This document shows positions 25,492-34,110 of a stretch of 52,993 bases of DNA, piece after piece. Under the pieces are notes generated by a model. That model was not told the origin of the DNA. It did not search any database and was given only the letters and a program-made list of their open reading frames with translations. The translations under genes and the position numbers were made by a program. Source of the DNA: Tissierellia bacterium. Lineage in GTDB: Bacteria > Bacillota > Clostridia > Tissierellales > Tissierellaceae. The stretch covers positions 1-52,993 of the forward strand of contig JAAYHU010000080.1 in assembly GCA_012735245.1 (NCBI GenBank), written 5' to 3'. Positions within the stretch are counted from its first letter, which is position 1. Each line of letters opens with the position of its first letter.

Positions 25492-26310
25492 TTAGATACT
25501 ATTAAGTATTTCTACAATCAATTTTTCAAATTTATCCTTAACTTTTAAAGATGTTTCTACTACTTCTTCATGTTTTAATGGTTTGTTTAAGATGCCTGCT
25601 GCCATATTTGTAATACAGGATATTCCTAAAACTCTAACTCCTTCATGATTTGCTACTATAACTTCTGGAACTGTAGACATGCCTACTGCATCTGCTCCTA
25701 AGATCCTAGCTAATTTAACTTCAGCAGGAGTTTCATAGGTAGGTCCTGTAAACCACATATAAACTCCTTCTTTTAAGTCAATTCCTAACTTTTCACCAAC
25801 TTTTTTAGCTATATCTATATAACTATTATCATAGGCCTTAGACATATCTAAAAATCTTGGCCCTAATTGGTCTAAATTTTTTCCAATTAAGGGGTTTTGC
25901 CCTGTAAAATTGATATGGTCTTTAATTATCATTAAATCACCTGGAGTGAAATCCATATTCACTCCCCCTGCAGCATTTGTTACTACTAGGCTTTCAATCC
26001 CAAGTCTAATTAATACTCTTATTGGAAAAGTAACTTCTTTCATAGAATATCCTTCGTAAAAATGGAATCTTCCCTGCATTGCAACAACAGTTTTTCCACC
26101 TAATTCTCCTATGACCAATTGGCCAGCATGGCCTTCCACAGTAGACCTTGGAAAATTAGGAATTTCTTCATATTTTAATTTTATTGGATTTTCAATTTTA
26201 TCTCCCAAGGATCCTAAACCTGAGCCTAAAATTAAGCCTATTTTAGGCGTTTTTTCTATTTTAGATAATATATAGTCCTTAGATTCATTGATTTTATTTA
26301 AATAGTCCAT
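25492..26310 (-). CDS. punA: purine-nucleoside phosphorylase, PunA type
   Basis: 272 residues. Trimeric type (PNP class I) motifs: LILGSGLG, GHAGQLVIGELGGKTVVAMQ, TNAAGGVN, and AVGMSTVPEVIVANHEGVRV. It converts guanosine or inosine plus phosphate to base and ribose-1-phosphate. Between xerD and pdp with short gaps, so all three are probably one transcript with dacF behind. Confidence 0.92.
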   Translation of the reverse strand: MDYLNKINESKDYILSKIEKTPKIGLILGSGLGSLGDKIENPIKLKYEEIPNFPRSTVEGHAGQLVIGELGGKTVVAMQGRFHFYEGYSMKEVTFPIRVLIRLGIESLVVTNAAGGVNMDFTPGDLMIIKDHINFTGQNPLIGKNLDQLGPRFLDMSKAYDNSYIDIAKKVGEKLGIDLKEGVYMWFTGPTYETPAEVKLARILGADAVGMSTVPEVIVANHEGVRVLGISCITNMAAGILNKPLKHEEVVETSLKVKDKFEKLIVEILNSI

Positions 26311-26321
26311 TTTATCTCCTC

Positions 26322-27209
26322 CTATGCTCTTGGATGTGAGTTATTATATACCTCTCTCAATTCCTTATTATTAGTCGCAAAGGAATAAATTTGAGTAGTT
26401 GATATATCAGAATGACCTAAAATTTCTTGCACTGTTTTAATATCTGCTCCATTCTCGATTAAATGTACGGCGAAAGAATGTCTAAGGGTTTGGGGAGTAA
26501 TATCTTTATTAATATTAGCTTTTTTCGTATACTGTTTAATTATTTTCCAAAACCCCTGCCTAGTCAGCCTTTTTCCACTATAATTTAAAAATAATGGTTC
26601 TTCCTTTCCTTCTTCAATATTTGACCTATAATTGGAGATATAGTAGGCTAATGCCTTTAAAGCTTTTCTCCCTATAGGTATCACCCTTTGGTTATTGTCA
26701 TCTCTTACAATAAGTAAGCTTGCATCTAAGTTAATGTCGTCCATATTTAAGGAGATGATTTCTGATACCCTAAGACCTGTTGCATATAAAAGCTCTAACA
26801 TGGCCTTGTCTCTAGCTCCTTTAAAATCCTTAGGGTTAGGTTGAGATAATAAGAGATTAACCTCCTCCATAGTTAATATGGAAGGAATCCTTTTTTCTGC
26901 TTTAGGCGATTTTAAGTTCAAAGTAGGATCTTCATCTAAAATATTCCTATTCAATAAATATTGAAAAAAACATCTAATAGAGGCTAAATTTCTAGATATA
27001 GTTGATGTAGATTTGCCTTTTTTCTGTAAATTCATCAAATATGTAATAATAGTGGTTTTAGTAGTATCTTTAAAACTGGATATCTTATTTTCCTGCAAAT
27101 ATTCTTTAAACTGTAGTATATCTCTAATATAAGCTTCTAGTGTATTTTCTCTTAATTTCTTTTCATTTTTCATATAATCGAGATAATCTCCAACAATTTT
27201 ATCAGACAT
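26322..27209 (-). CDS. xerD: tyrosine recombinase XerD
   Basis: 295 residues. An N-terminal SAM-like DNA-binding domain (about 1-90) precedes the catalytic domain with Arg in LLYATGLRVSEIISL, His-x-x-Arg in TLRHSFAVHLIENGAD, His in QEILGHSDISTTQIY and the terminal Tyr in the same segment. It resolves chromosome dimers at dif. The start is the ATG at 27209, after AAAGGAGAAGTATA; the longer frame has no such site. The spoIIM-xerD-punA order is as expected for a host Xer gene, not a phage integrase. Confidence 0.9.
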   Translation of the reverse strand: MSDKIVGDYLDYMKNEKKLRENTLEAYIRDILQFKEYLQENKISSFKDTTKTTIITYLMNLQKKGKSTSTISRNLASIRCFFQYLLNRNILDEDPTLNLKSPKAEKRIPSILTMEEVNLLLSQPNPKDFKGARDKAMLELLYATGLRVSEIISLNMDDINLDASLLIVRDDNNQRVIPIGRKALKALAYYISNYRSNIEEGKEEPLFLNYSGKRLTRQGFWKIIKQYTKKANINKDITPQTLRHSFAVHLIENGADIKTVQEILGHSDISTTQIYSFATNNKELREVYNNSHPRA

Positions 27210-27244
27210 TATACTTCTCCTTTGCAATTAAACTAAAATCTTAG

Positions 27245-27859
27245 CTATACGTCCATGAATTTAATAAAATAGTGAGTATAAAATCCCTCTATTATACATC
27301 CTAATACTAATACAATAGAAAAAATAAATATTAAGAAGGAATAATCAGCTAAATTCCTATTAAAATCCTTGGCCCTTCTGAATTTCTTTCTATTAATGGA
27401 ATTAGATAAAGCAATTGCAGTAATGGCTAATAAGCTAGGCAAAACGATTAAATATTGGGGCAACAATCCTATTAAAGCAAAGAGAAATCCTTTAAATCCA
27501 AAGCTTTTAACTAAAAAACCTACTAAAAAACCTATATTAATACCGCTCCAACAAATAATAAGTGGTATTCCAATTAGGCCTATACCTATTAAGCCTAGGA
27601 GCCAGATAATAAAGATTTTTCTATAATTTAAAAAAAGGGAGGATATAAAGATATCCTTAAAATAAAAATTTCCATTGTTAATATGTTTCAAAAAAACATT
27701 CATATAATTGGCCAATTCAATACACTTATTCCTATCTAATCTATTGGCTATAATAGAGCCTATAATTATACCTAGAACTAGGGCTAAGGCCAATATAAAA
27801 TACAAAATAAAATTATTTTGTAAATGTCTTTTACATAAGTTTAAAATTTTCTTTGGCAT
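27245..27859 (-). CDS. spoIIM: stage II sporulation protein M
   Basis: 204 residues, strongly hydrophobic with about five membrane helices, and the SpoIIM-type opening MPKKILNLCKRHLQNNFILY and LALVLGIIIGSIIANRLD. SpoIIM forms the DMP complex with SpoIID and SpoIIP that drives engulfment. The ATG at 27859 follows AAAGGGGGAGAATAT; the longer frame to 27922 would erase the promoter and lacks a binding site. A sigma-E-like promoter lies just upstream. Confidence 0.9.
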   Translation of the reverse strand: MPKKILNLCKRHLQNNFILYFILALALVLGIIIGSIIANRLDRNKCIELANYMNVFLKHINNGNFYFKDIFISSLFLNYRKIFIIWLLGLIGIGLIGIPLIICWSGINIGFLVGFLVKSFGFKGFLFALIGLLPQYLIVLPSLLAITAIALSNSINRKKFRRAKDFNRNLADYSFLIFIFSIVLVLGCIIEGFYTHYFIKFMDV

Positions 27860-27892
27860 ATATTCTCCCCCTTTGTATACAAGCCCTAAAAC

Positions 27893-27921
27893 ATAGTATG
27901 CAAAGGTGGAAAATAATATCA
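27893..27921 (-). promoter_or_regulatory. sigma-E-like promoter of spoIIM
   Basis: TGATATT (27915-27921) matches the -35 consensus KMATATT at six of seven positions; CATACTAT (27893-27900), 14 bases downstream, matches CATACAMT at seven of eight. The -35 ends at the last bases of the gap after the NUDIX stop codon. In Bacillus spoIIM is sigma-E-dependent. Confidence 0.7.
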
Positions 27922-27922
27922 C

Positions 27923-28462
27923 CTATTGTTTATTATCTAAATATTTTTTTGCTAAAATAATACCAATAATAGTTTTGCTATCTGTTATCTCTCCCCTTTC
28001 TATCATCTTAATTAAAAGATCAATATTATATTTTTCTACTTTAATGTATTCATCTGTATCTTGAGTTGCTTCCCCTTTAACTAAATCAGTAGCCAAAAAC
28101 AGATATATTTTTTCATTAGTAAAACCTGGAGATGTATAAAACTCCATTAAATATTCCATTTTTTCAGTAGAATAGCCTGTTTCTTCCTTTAGTTCCCTAA
28201 TTGCTGTAACCCTAGGCTCTTCGTTTATCTCTAGTTTTCCCGCAGGAATTTCTAACAAAAATTTTTCTACTGCTTTCCTATATTGTTTTACCAAAATAAT
28301 AGAACCATCATCAGCAATGGGGATTACTGCAACACTTCCTGGATGTTCTACAATTTCCCTTTTAGAATACTTTTTATCTGGAAGTTCAACGGTGTCAACC
28401 CTTAAATTTAATATTTTCCCTTCATATAGTTTATCGGATTTCATTGTTTTTTCTTCAAACAT
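27923..28462 (-). CDS. NUDIX hydrolase, ADP-ribose pyrophosphatase type
   Basis: 179 residues. The Nudix box is GKLEINEEPRVTAIRELKEE followed by TGY; SVAVIPIADDGSIILVKQYR and FYTSPGFTNEKIYLFLA are characteristic of the NudF/ADP-ribose pyrophosphatase subgroup. It splits ADP-ribose or a related nucleotide sugar. Start at the ATG 28462 (AAAGGTCAAG upstream), overlapping the DUF3866 stop by 8 bases. Confidence 0.85.
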   Translation of the reverse strand: MFEEKTMKSDKLYEGKILNLRVDTVELPDKKYSKREIVEHPGSVAVIPIADDGSIILVKQYRKAVEKFLLEIPAGKLEINEEPRVTAIRELKEETGYSTEKMEYLMEFYTSPGFTNEKIYLFLATDLVKGEATQDTDEYIKVEKYNIDLLIKMIERGEITDSKTIIGIILAKKYLDNKQ

Positions 28463-29549
28463 CTTGACCTTTCCTTTCCTCAATTAATTTAACTACATAT
28501 TTGCCTACGGCACCTAGAGCTGCAAAATATTCTGGATCCTCCTTTATAGTTCTACCCATAGAGGTAGTTCTTATATCGAATTTTTTCATTGCATCATGAA
28601 TTAATTCTCCATTGCTAAATATTATATTATGCCTTTTGTCTAAATTATGATTTCTTATTTGCTCTATTAAAAAATCCTCCTTTTCTTTGTCTAAATAGGG
28701 CAAAACTAGATTTGACTTTGTATTGGTAATTTCAGATAGAACGGTTAAGGTGTGGTGGCTAAGACCCCTATGTCTTAAACGCCTATCTTGGAAACTAATT
28801 CTGGGTACTGCTATTGAAAGGCCACCAAGATTGTTTACAGCATCTATTATATAACCTTGTTCAATTCCTGTAAATCCGTATTTAGTACCGCTGCCTACAA
28901 TTCCTGGCCCCATAGAAATTATAGTAACATGTCCCTTTAATATCTCCTTTGCAGCAATTAGGCCAGTGTAAATATTTATACATTCTAAATCTCCACCGAA
29001 GGAATGGCCTATGGTTATGGTGTTTCTTAACAAGCCTTTATGTTTTAATTCTTTAACAGTATTGCTAAAATATATGGGTAAGGCTCCACCATCAGTCATA
29101 ATATAATCTATTTCTATATCTTGATTCAAGTACTTTATCATAGCTATTATGGGAGCAATCATACTATGCAAAGTCCCTACAACAAATATGTGATTATCTA
29201 GACTTTTAAAGTCTAGAAATTTTTCATGATAAGGACTGTCCTCCTCTTCAGCAGCAAAACACCTTACTTGAAATGGAGTATATCTTAATTTCATAATATG
29301 GCCTAAGCCTTCTAAATCCATGCTCTCATTATTATAATTATACATGACAAAATGATATCCACCAGTACCTAAATTTAATTCTACTGCAGTTGTATTTAAC
29401 ACTACTTCATCATTTATATTCACTTTACCAGTGATGTCTTTATAATTTACAGCCTTGTAAATTTCGCCATCAATATTTACAGAAATTATATCTACATGTT
29501 CATCTCCTCTAATAATACTTGTTACAATCCCATTCTTATAACTTATCAT
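28455..29549 (-). CDS. DUF3866 family protein
   Basis: 364 residues, cytosolic, function unknown. It matches the DUF3866 type: GTGGYHFVMYNYNN, a variant segment EGLGHIMKLRYTP, SMGPGIVGSGTKYGFTGIEQ and HRGLSHHTLTVLSE with clustered His. The family is mostly found in this same neighbourhood in Firmicutes and Actinobacteria. Start chosen at the ATG 29549, 7 bases after GGAAGG; its start region overlaps the end of the membrane transferase gene by 14 bases. Confidence 0.75.
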   Translation of the reverse strand: MISYKNGIVTSIIRGDEHVDIISVNIDGEIYKAVNYKDITGKVNINDEVVLNTTAVELNLGTGGYHFVMYNYNNESMDLEGLGHIMKLRYTPFQVRCFAAEEEDSPYHEKFLDFKSLDNHIFVVGTLHSMIAPIIAMIKYLNQDIEIDYIMTDGGALPIYFSNTVKELKHKGLLRNTITIGHSFGGDLECINIYTGLIAAKEILKGHVTIISMGPGIVGSGTKYGFTGIEQGYIIDAVNNLGGLSIAVPRISFQDRRLRHRGLSHHTLTVLSEITNTKSNLVLPYLDKEKEDFLIEQIRNHNLDKRHNIIFSNGELIHDAMKKFDIRTTSMGRTIKEDPEYFAALGAVGKYVVKLIEERKGQDV

Positions 29550-30369
29550 TTTCATACCTTCCAATCATATCTAAAAATTTTAGAAACCTATTGTTTTCAA
29601 TTACCTTAGAAAAAGATACCTTTTCTGATAGTATATGAAAAATAACTAGCAATATTAGTATAATAAGCTTTCCAGTTATATGGAATGAAGTTACTGCAAA
29701 TACGCCTAAGGTATAGCCAAGAGTATTAGAGCCAACATCTCCCATCATTGCCCTTGCTTTCAAATCTAGATTTATATAGGGAATAAGTATGCCAAAAAAT
29801 GACCATATTATATAGGCATATTTATTGTTTATATTAGCTATCAATAGTATTATGGCAAGAAAGATAAACATCTTTGCAGCCCTTCCAGGTCTTAAATCAA
29901 AGAGATTGATAAAATTCGTAAAGAGGCCGATAACAAATGTATTAATTACAAAATCTACAAAACTAGTGGAAAGGATTGAACTAGTTACTAAAGAGATAAA
30001 AAATCCAAAAATAGCTTTTAATGCTCCAGTTGTAATTTCTCCATGAAATAATGCTTTTATATGGCCTCTCAATCCCTTGATATACTTGCTGCCTATTAAG
30101 TCATCTAAAAGACCCAAAAATCCTATAAAAATAAAGCCTAAAAGGTAGACTAGAAAAAAATTATCATTAAAACCCAATACTATTTCCATAAGTCCTAAGG
30201 TAATAACTTGTACAAAAACGAAAACTAAGCCTACAGATGTAGGTATCATTTCAAGCTTATAATTCTCACAAACTATTTTAGCCTTTAATAGCATATTGAT
30301 AAATCTAGGTATCAGAATATAAGATAGGAACAATGATAAAGCGAAACTTACTAACATACTTATATACAT
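29536..30369 (-). CDS. MraY/WecA-like polyprenyl-phosphate transferase family membrane protein
   Basis: 277 residues, about eight to ten membrane helices. It keeps three acidic signatures of the PNPT family: GFLGLLDDLIG (Asp pair), NLFDLRPGRAAK and MMGDVGSNTLGY, and RGHIKALFHGEITTGALKA resembles the MraY substrate loop. The C-terminal HHxxH-like motif of bona fide MraY is not seen (the equivalent region reads NNRFLKFLDMIGRYEN). It might transfer a sugar phosphate to undecaprenyl phosphate, or be a degenerate relative. It sits after GT2, steB and steA. Confidence 0.75.
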   Translation of the reverse strand: MYISMLVSFALSLFLSYILIPRFINMLLKAKIVCENYKLEMIPTSVGLVFVFVQVITLGLMEIVLGFNDNFFLVYLLGFIFIGFLGLLDDLIGSKYIKGLRGHIKALFHGEITTGALKAIFGFFISLVTSSILSTSFVDFVINTFVIGLFTNFINLFDLRPGRAAKMFIFLAIILLIANINNKYAYIIWSFFGILIPYINLDLKARAMMGDVGSNTLGYTLGVFAVTSFHITGKLIILILLVIFHILSEKVSFSKVIENNRFLKFLDMIGRYENDKL

Positions 30370-30373
30370 AATT

Positions 30374-31060
30374 TCACCTTTTATATCCTCTAATATATAA
30401 CATTATTGATGTCTTTAAGATATCTAAAAATTGCTTTCCCCTATGGATAAAACCCTTTAAATTTCTTCCAGAATACCTGTGTTTCATTGTAACAGGTACT
30501 TCTATAATAGAAAAGCCATTATTTATAGTTTGAACTGTCATGGCAAGTTCTATACCGTACCTATTAGGTATATAATCAATCTTATTTAAGACTTCCTTTC
30601 TATATACCCTTTGGCCAGACAAGGTGGTATCTAGTTCTACTCCAGTAAAATAGTAAACAGATTTTTTTGCAAAACCCTTTACCAATCCAAAACCACCTTT
30701 AACTTCCGCCTTTGGAAACTTGGCAATAGATACATCTCCTTTTCCATTTATTACTGGGTCTATAAGTTTTTCTACTTCCCAACTGGTGTTTCCCAAGTCT
30801 CCATCTACTAAGGCCAAATAATCAAAAGAAATTGATTCTATGGCACTTTTAATAGCATGTCCTTTACCCTGATTGTTTTCTATATCTATTACTGTAACAC
30901 CTAAGGATTTACAGATATCTGAAGTATTATCAGTTGAACCATCATTTACAACAACAATTTCATCTATAGACTCTATTTTTTTTAGTCCTTCTATAGTATC
31001 CTTAATTAAGTCACCTTCGTTATAAACAGGAACTACAGCAACAAGTTTACCTTTTTTCAA
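30374..31060 (-). CDS. glycosyltransferase family 2 (dolichol-phosphate mannose synthase-like)
   Basis: 228 residues. VVPVYNEGDLIKDTIEGLKK and VVVNDGSTDNT open the GT-A fold, and the metal motif lies in LALVDGDLGN (DGD). TLSGQRVYRKEVL and VPVTMKHRYSGRNLKGFIHR are typical of the polyprenyl-phosphate sugar transferase subgroup. No transmembrane anchor is visible. It likely passes a sugar to a lipid carrier together with the adjacent MraY-like enzyme. TTG start after GGAGG. Confidence 0.82.
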   Translation of the reverse strand: MKKGKLVAVVPVYNEGDLIKDTIEGLKKIESIDEIVVVNDGSTDNTSDICKSLGVTVIDIENNQGKGHAIKSAIESISFDYLALVDGDLGNTSWEVEKLIDPVINGKGDVSIAKFPKAEVKGGFGLVKGFAKKSVYYFTGVELDTTLSGQRVYRKEVLNKIDYIPNRYGIELAMTVQTINNGFSIIEVPVTMKHRYSGRNLKGFIHRGKQFLDILKTSIMLYIRGYKR

Positions 31061-31073
31061 GATAAAACCTCCA

Positions 31074-31952
31074 TTATTGTTTGTCTTCTAAATTATAATG
31101 GGGTACTATACCCATGGAAGTACTTTTAACTCCATAATTCCCATTTGCACCTTCCATGACCAAAATCATGGCTACCTTGCCCATTATGGTATCTACATTA
31201 TCTACAGTAGAAATTCCAAGGGTTTGATACTTAGGTATATATGAATAATCTACATTTACCTTCTCAACACCTAAAACTGGTATATTATAAGCTTCTGCAA
31301 CTTCTACTATAAGCTTATCTACTTGATTAATCCTTTTTGTTGGTTCTTCCTTACTTCCACCACATAAAATTATGTAATCTATATTTTCATTATAATTTCC
31401 CATTAACTCAATAAAACCTTCCCTCTCCAAGTCTCCTAAAATAAAATTATTGCTCCCTAAGATAATGGATTCAGTTATTATTGATACAAGTTCTTCCACA
31501 GGATTTCTAGGGTTTTGAATCTCAAATTTATTAAGAATTTCATTTATATTTTCCTTATTGACTATATCCTTATTAATAGTTGTAACATTAATTACCCTAG
31601 CTCCTGCCAATTCTAAATCCCTGCCAATACCTGATGTAACATAATCATTATTAGTTTCTATTATTGCTATATTTAAACCATTTAACTTATTTCTAATAAT
31701 ATGTTCATAGGTTAGTTCAATATATCTGTCTTTAATTTCAATTTCATCTTCTAAAAGCCTTTCATTATTTTTTAATTTTTGATTTTCTTGAAGTAATAAT
31801 TCCAGCTGGGTCTCGATCATTTCTGATATATTATCTTTTTGTTCAATAACAAATCTTTGAGTATTCATAGTAAAGCCAATGAAGATTCCTATACCTAAGG
31901 CAGCGAAGATAGCCACAATAGATATTATGTAAAACCTAAAACTAGGTAGCAT
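31074..31952 (-). CDS. MctB/SteB-like membrane-anchored coiled-coil protein
   Basis: 292 residues. One N-terminal membrane helix (YIISIVAIFAALGIGIFIGF) and a coiled coil (about residues 38-75, EMIETQLELLLQENQKLKN) precede an extracellular domain of the MctB/'copper transporter' family. In Corynebacterium the SteB homologue works with SteA at the division septum; in Mycobacterium a relative is tied to copper. Copper-binding residues are not conspicuous here, so the division-related reading is favoured. It follows steA by 11 bases. Confidence 0.75.
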   Translation of the reverse strand: MLPSFRFYIISIVAIFAALGIGIFIGFTMNTQRFVIEQKDNISEMIETQLELLLQENQKLKNNERLLEDEIEIKDRYIELTYEHIIRNKLNGLNIAIIETNNDYVTSGIGRDLELAGARVINVTTINKDIVNKENINEILNKFEIQNPRNPVEELVSIITESIILGSNNFILGDLEREGFIELMGNYNENIDYIILCGGSKEEPTKRINQVDKLIVEVAEAYNIPVLGVEKVNVDYSYIPKYQTLGISTVDNVDTIMGKVAMILVMEGANGNYGVKSTSMGIVPHYNLEDKQ

Positions 31953-31963
31953 GCAAATCCTCC

Positions 31964-33085
31964 TTAAAGATTAAAAAGTAATCTCAATTTAATTTTCAAT
32001 AGGGTTAATAGATATTGGGTTAGAGGATTGATAATAATTAAGATAATAATTGGAATTAAGGCTGCCCCCAAAACAAGCCAGAGATATTTAGTTTTAAAAG
32101 TAGATTTATAGAGTTTATTTACCCCCTTAGCGTCTACTAAGATACCTCCTACTTTTAATCTAACTAAAAAGGTACTTGCCATTCCAGGTCTCCCCTTCTC
32201 CAAAAAATCAATCATATTTGAATGGGTTCCTACAGCTACAATTAAATCAGCATTTTTTTCATATGCTAATAAAAGGGCTATGTCTTCACTGGTACCTGGA
32301 GAAGTGAAGATTTTCGATTTTAATCCCAAGTCCTTTACCCTATCTAAGCCTGGTGCCCTTCCATCAGAATATGCATGGACAATAATCTCCTTTGACCGTA
32401 AAAGACAGTCATCAGATACACTATCCATATCACCAATGATTATATCAGGTGTAAATCCGAATTCTAATAGTGCATCTCCACCTCCGTCTACACCAATTAA
32501 GACAGGTTTTACTTCATCGATATAGGATTTAATAGCCATTAGGTCTTCTTTGTAGTCCTTTCCTCTGACGACAACTAGGACATGTTTTCCTTCAATGTTC
32601 GTTTCAATATCAGGTATTTTAATTTTTCCTGTTACCAAAGACTTTTCTTTTTTGGCATATTCCAATGTATTTTCTATAAACTTATCTAACTCTTTCTCTA
32701 TATTATCATAACCTAATTTTGTTAATTCTTCAATCTTGCCATGGCTGAGAAAATTGCAGTCAGCAATTTTTTCCCCTTGAAAAATTATCTTATTTTCTTC
32801 AATTTCAATTATTTCTCCTTCAACAATTTTATCAAAAAAATTAATATCCTCCACTTCAAAAATGGGAATATTCTCTTCCATTAATACAGCAGGGCCCCTA
32901 TTTGGATATTTCCCACTTATGGTTTTTTCAGTATTTATTACACAAGCAACTTTTTTGTCTGCTAAGGATAGGGCTGCCATTTCATCTAAGTCCCTATGGG
33001 AAATAATGGCAATATCATTTGGATTTAATCTATTAACTAGGTTCTTCGTTTTTTTATCCTTTTTTGCGATTCCTTTTATATACAT
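31964..33085 (-). CDS. steA: SteA-like putative cytokinetic ring protein (TPK-like fold)
   Basis: 373 residues. A C-terminal half resembling thiamin pyrophosphokinase contains LIGVDGGGDALLEFGFTPDI and IIGDMDSVSDDCL, a nucleotide-binding fold, and ends with a membrane helix (LVLGAALIPIIILIIINPL). The N-terminal part is SteA-specific. The Corynebacterium SteA protein localises to the cytokinetic ring; a cytosolic face membrane protein is inferred. The ATG at 33085 follows GGGAGGTAAC. First gene of the steA-steB-GT2-PNPT-DUF3866-NUDIX unit, directly downstream of spo0A. Confidence 0.8.
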   Translation of the reverse strand: MYIKGIAKKDKKTKNLVNRLNPNDIAIISHRDLDEMAALSLADKKVACVINTEKTISGKYPNRGPAVLMEENIPIFEVEDINFFDKIVEGEIIEIEENKIIFQGEKIADCNFLSHGKIEELTKLGYDNIEKELDKFIENTLEYAKKEKSLVTGKIKIPDIETNIEGKHVLVVVRGKDYKEDLMAIKSYIDEVKPVLIGVDGGGDALLEFGFTPDIIIGDMDSVSDDCLLRSKEIIVHAYSDGRAPGLDRVKDLGLKSKIFTSPGTSEDIALLLAYEKNADLIVAVGTHSNMIDFLEKGRPGMASTFLVRLKVGGILVDAKGVNKLYKSTFKTKYLWLVLGAALIPIIILIIINPLTQYLLTLLKIKLRLLFNL

Positions 33086-33132
33086 GGTTACCTCCCATAG
33101 CTTATACAAATATTATTGACAATTTTTATTTA

Positions 33133-33141
33133 ATTATATCA
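33133..33141 (-). promoter_or_regulatory. extended -10 of the steA unit
   Basis: TGATATAAT (- strand) is a full extended -10 about 48 bases before the steA start, past the spo0A terminator. No good -35 hexamer is seen. Confidence 0.4.
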
Positions 33142-33148
33142 CAATTAA

Positions 33149-33183
33149 GAAAAAGAATCACATCCTCCTCAATTGGAGGATGT
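33149..33183 (-). terminator. terminator of spo0A
   Basis: ACATCCTCC (33175-33183 side) pairs with GGAGGATGT (33160-33168 side), 9 bp with a six-base loop, followed by a U-rich tract ending in CUUUUUC. Confidence 0.75.
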
Positions 33184-33185
33184 TT

Positions 33186-33983
33186 CTATAATGCAGTTTC
33201 CTGTTCTAGCCTTAGCTTATCCGCAATTAAGGCAATAAACTCGGAATTTGTAGGTTTTCCTTTAGCATTGTTAACAGTATATCCAAAAAGCTGATTTATA
33301 GTATCTATTCTACCCCTGGTCCAGGCTACTTCTATGGCATGTCTTATTGCCCTTTCTACCCTTGAAGCAGTTGTATTATATTTACTAGCAATAGTTGGAT
33401 AAAGTTCTTTTGTTATAGCACCTAAAAAATCCATATCTTCCACTACCATTGTAATAGCTTCCCTCAAATATAAATAACCTTTTATATGGGCAGGAATGCC
33501 TATTTCATGGATAATCTTAGTAATTTTCGCTTCTAAATTGCTTTCTGTTTGTTGAGCTTTATTTACGGTATAAAGTTCCTCACTATCTTTTATGTTGGAT
33601 GTAAAATCAGTGGCTGAAATTTGCTTTAATCTTTTTATAAAGACTTGGAAATCAAAGGGTTTAACAACATAATACTGAGCGCCAAGTTCTATAGCTCTTT
33701 GAGTTATCTTATCTTGTCCAACTGCTGAAAGGACTATGACCTTGGGAAAATACCCGTCCTCAAATTTATGAAGCCTTTCTAGGACCTCTAAACCGTCAAG
33801 GTGTGGCATTATAATATCAAGAATTAAGACATCTGGTCTTTCTTTTTCAAGTACTTGCAATGCTTCAATCCCATCTTTAGCTATACCCGTAACCTCGAAT
33901 TCCTCATAAGATGATATAAGTCGATTTAAAATCTCACAAAATTCCCTATTATCATCTGCAATAACTATTTTTGTTTTTTTCAT
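33186..33983 (-). CDS. spo0A: sporulation master regulator Spo0A
   Basis: 265 residues. Receiver domain (1-125) with acidic pocket D10-D11, phospho-acceptor D56 in [12 protein letters not shown], the switch region VIVLSAVGQ and Lys in VVKPFD. The C-terminal effector domain contains [19 protein letters not shown] and the DNA-recognition helix [20 protein letters not shown], both nearly invariant in Spo0A. Phosphorylated Spo0A starts sporulation. It follows spoIVB as in Bacillus. ATG after AGGGGGATTATCA. Confidence 0.97.
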   Translation of the reverse strand: MKKTKIVIADDNREFCEILNRLISSYEEFEVTGIAKDGIEALQVLEKERPDVLILDIIMPHLDGLEVLERLHKFEDGYFPKVIVLSAVGQDKITQRAIELGAQYYVVKPFDFQVFIKRLKQISATDFTSNIKDSEELYTVNKAQQTESNLEAKITKIIHEIGIPAHIKGYLYLREAITMVVEDMDFLGAITKELYPTIASKYNTTASRVERAIRHAIEVAWTRGRIDTINQLFGYTVNNAKGKPTNSEFIALIADKLRLEQETAL

Positions 33984-34024
33984 TGATAATCCCCCTGTTT
34001 AGTAAATTTTCTTTTCTTATATTT

Positions 34025-34051
34025 ATTCGATAAATATATAAAAACTCCTTC
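34025..34051 (-). promoter_or_regulatory. sigma-H-like promoter of spo0A with a near-match 0A box
   Basis: On the - strand GAAGGAGTT (34043-34051) matches the -35 consensus RnAGGAwWW at eight of nine; after exactly 11 bases ATCGAAT (34025-34031) is a perfect RnnGAAT. The -10 region also contains TTTATCGAA, one change from the 0A box TTTGTCRAA. Bacillus spo0A also has a sigma-H promoter controlled by Spo0A. Confidence 0.65.
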
Positions 34052-34078
34052 TTTTTTTATATTTTTTTTATATTTTTT

Positions 34079-34110
34079 AAAATAACCCTAGGATTACCTA
34101 GGGTTATTTT
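34079..34110 (-). terminator. terminator of spoIVB
   Basis: 14-bp perfect stem (34079-34092 with 34097-34110) whose four-base loop contains the last two bases before, and the start of, the spoIVB stop codon. The - strand arm ends in GGGTTATTTT. Confidence 0.75.

Noticed and set aside
26322-27209. Phage or integron integrase
   Set aside because: The residues and the spoIIM-xerD-punA context are those of the housekeeping XerD; no attachment site or mobile genes are near.
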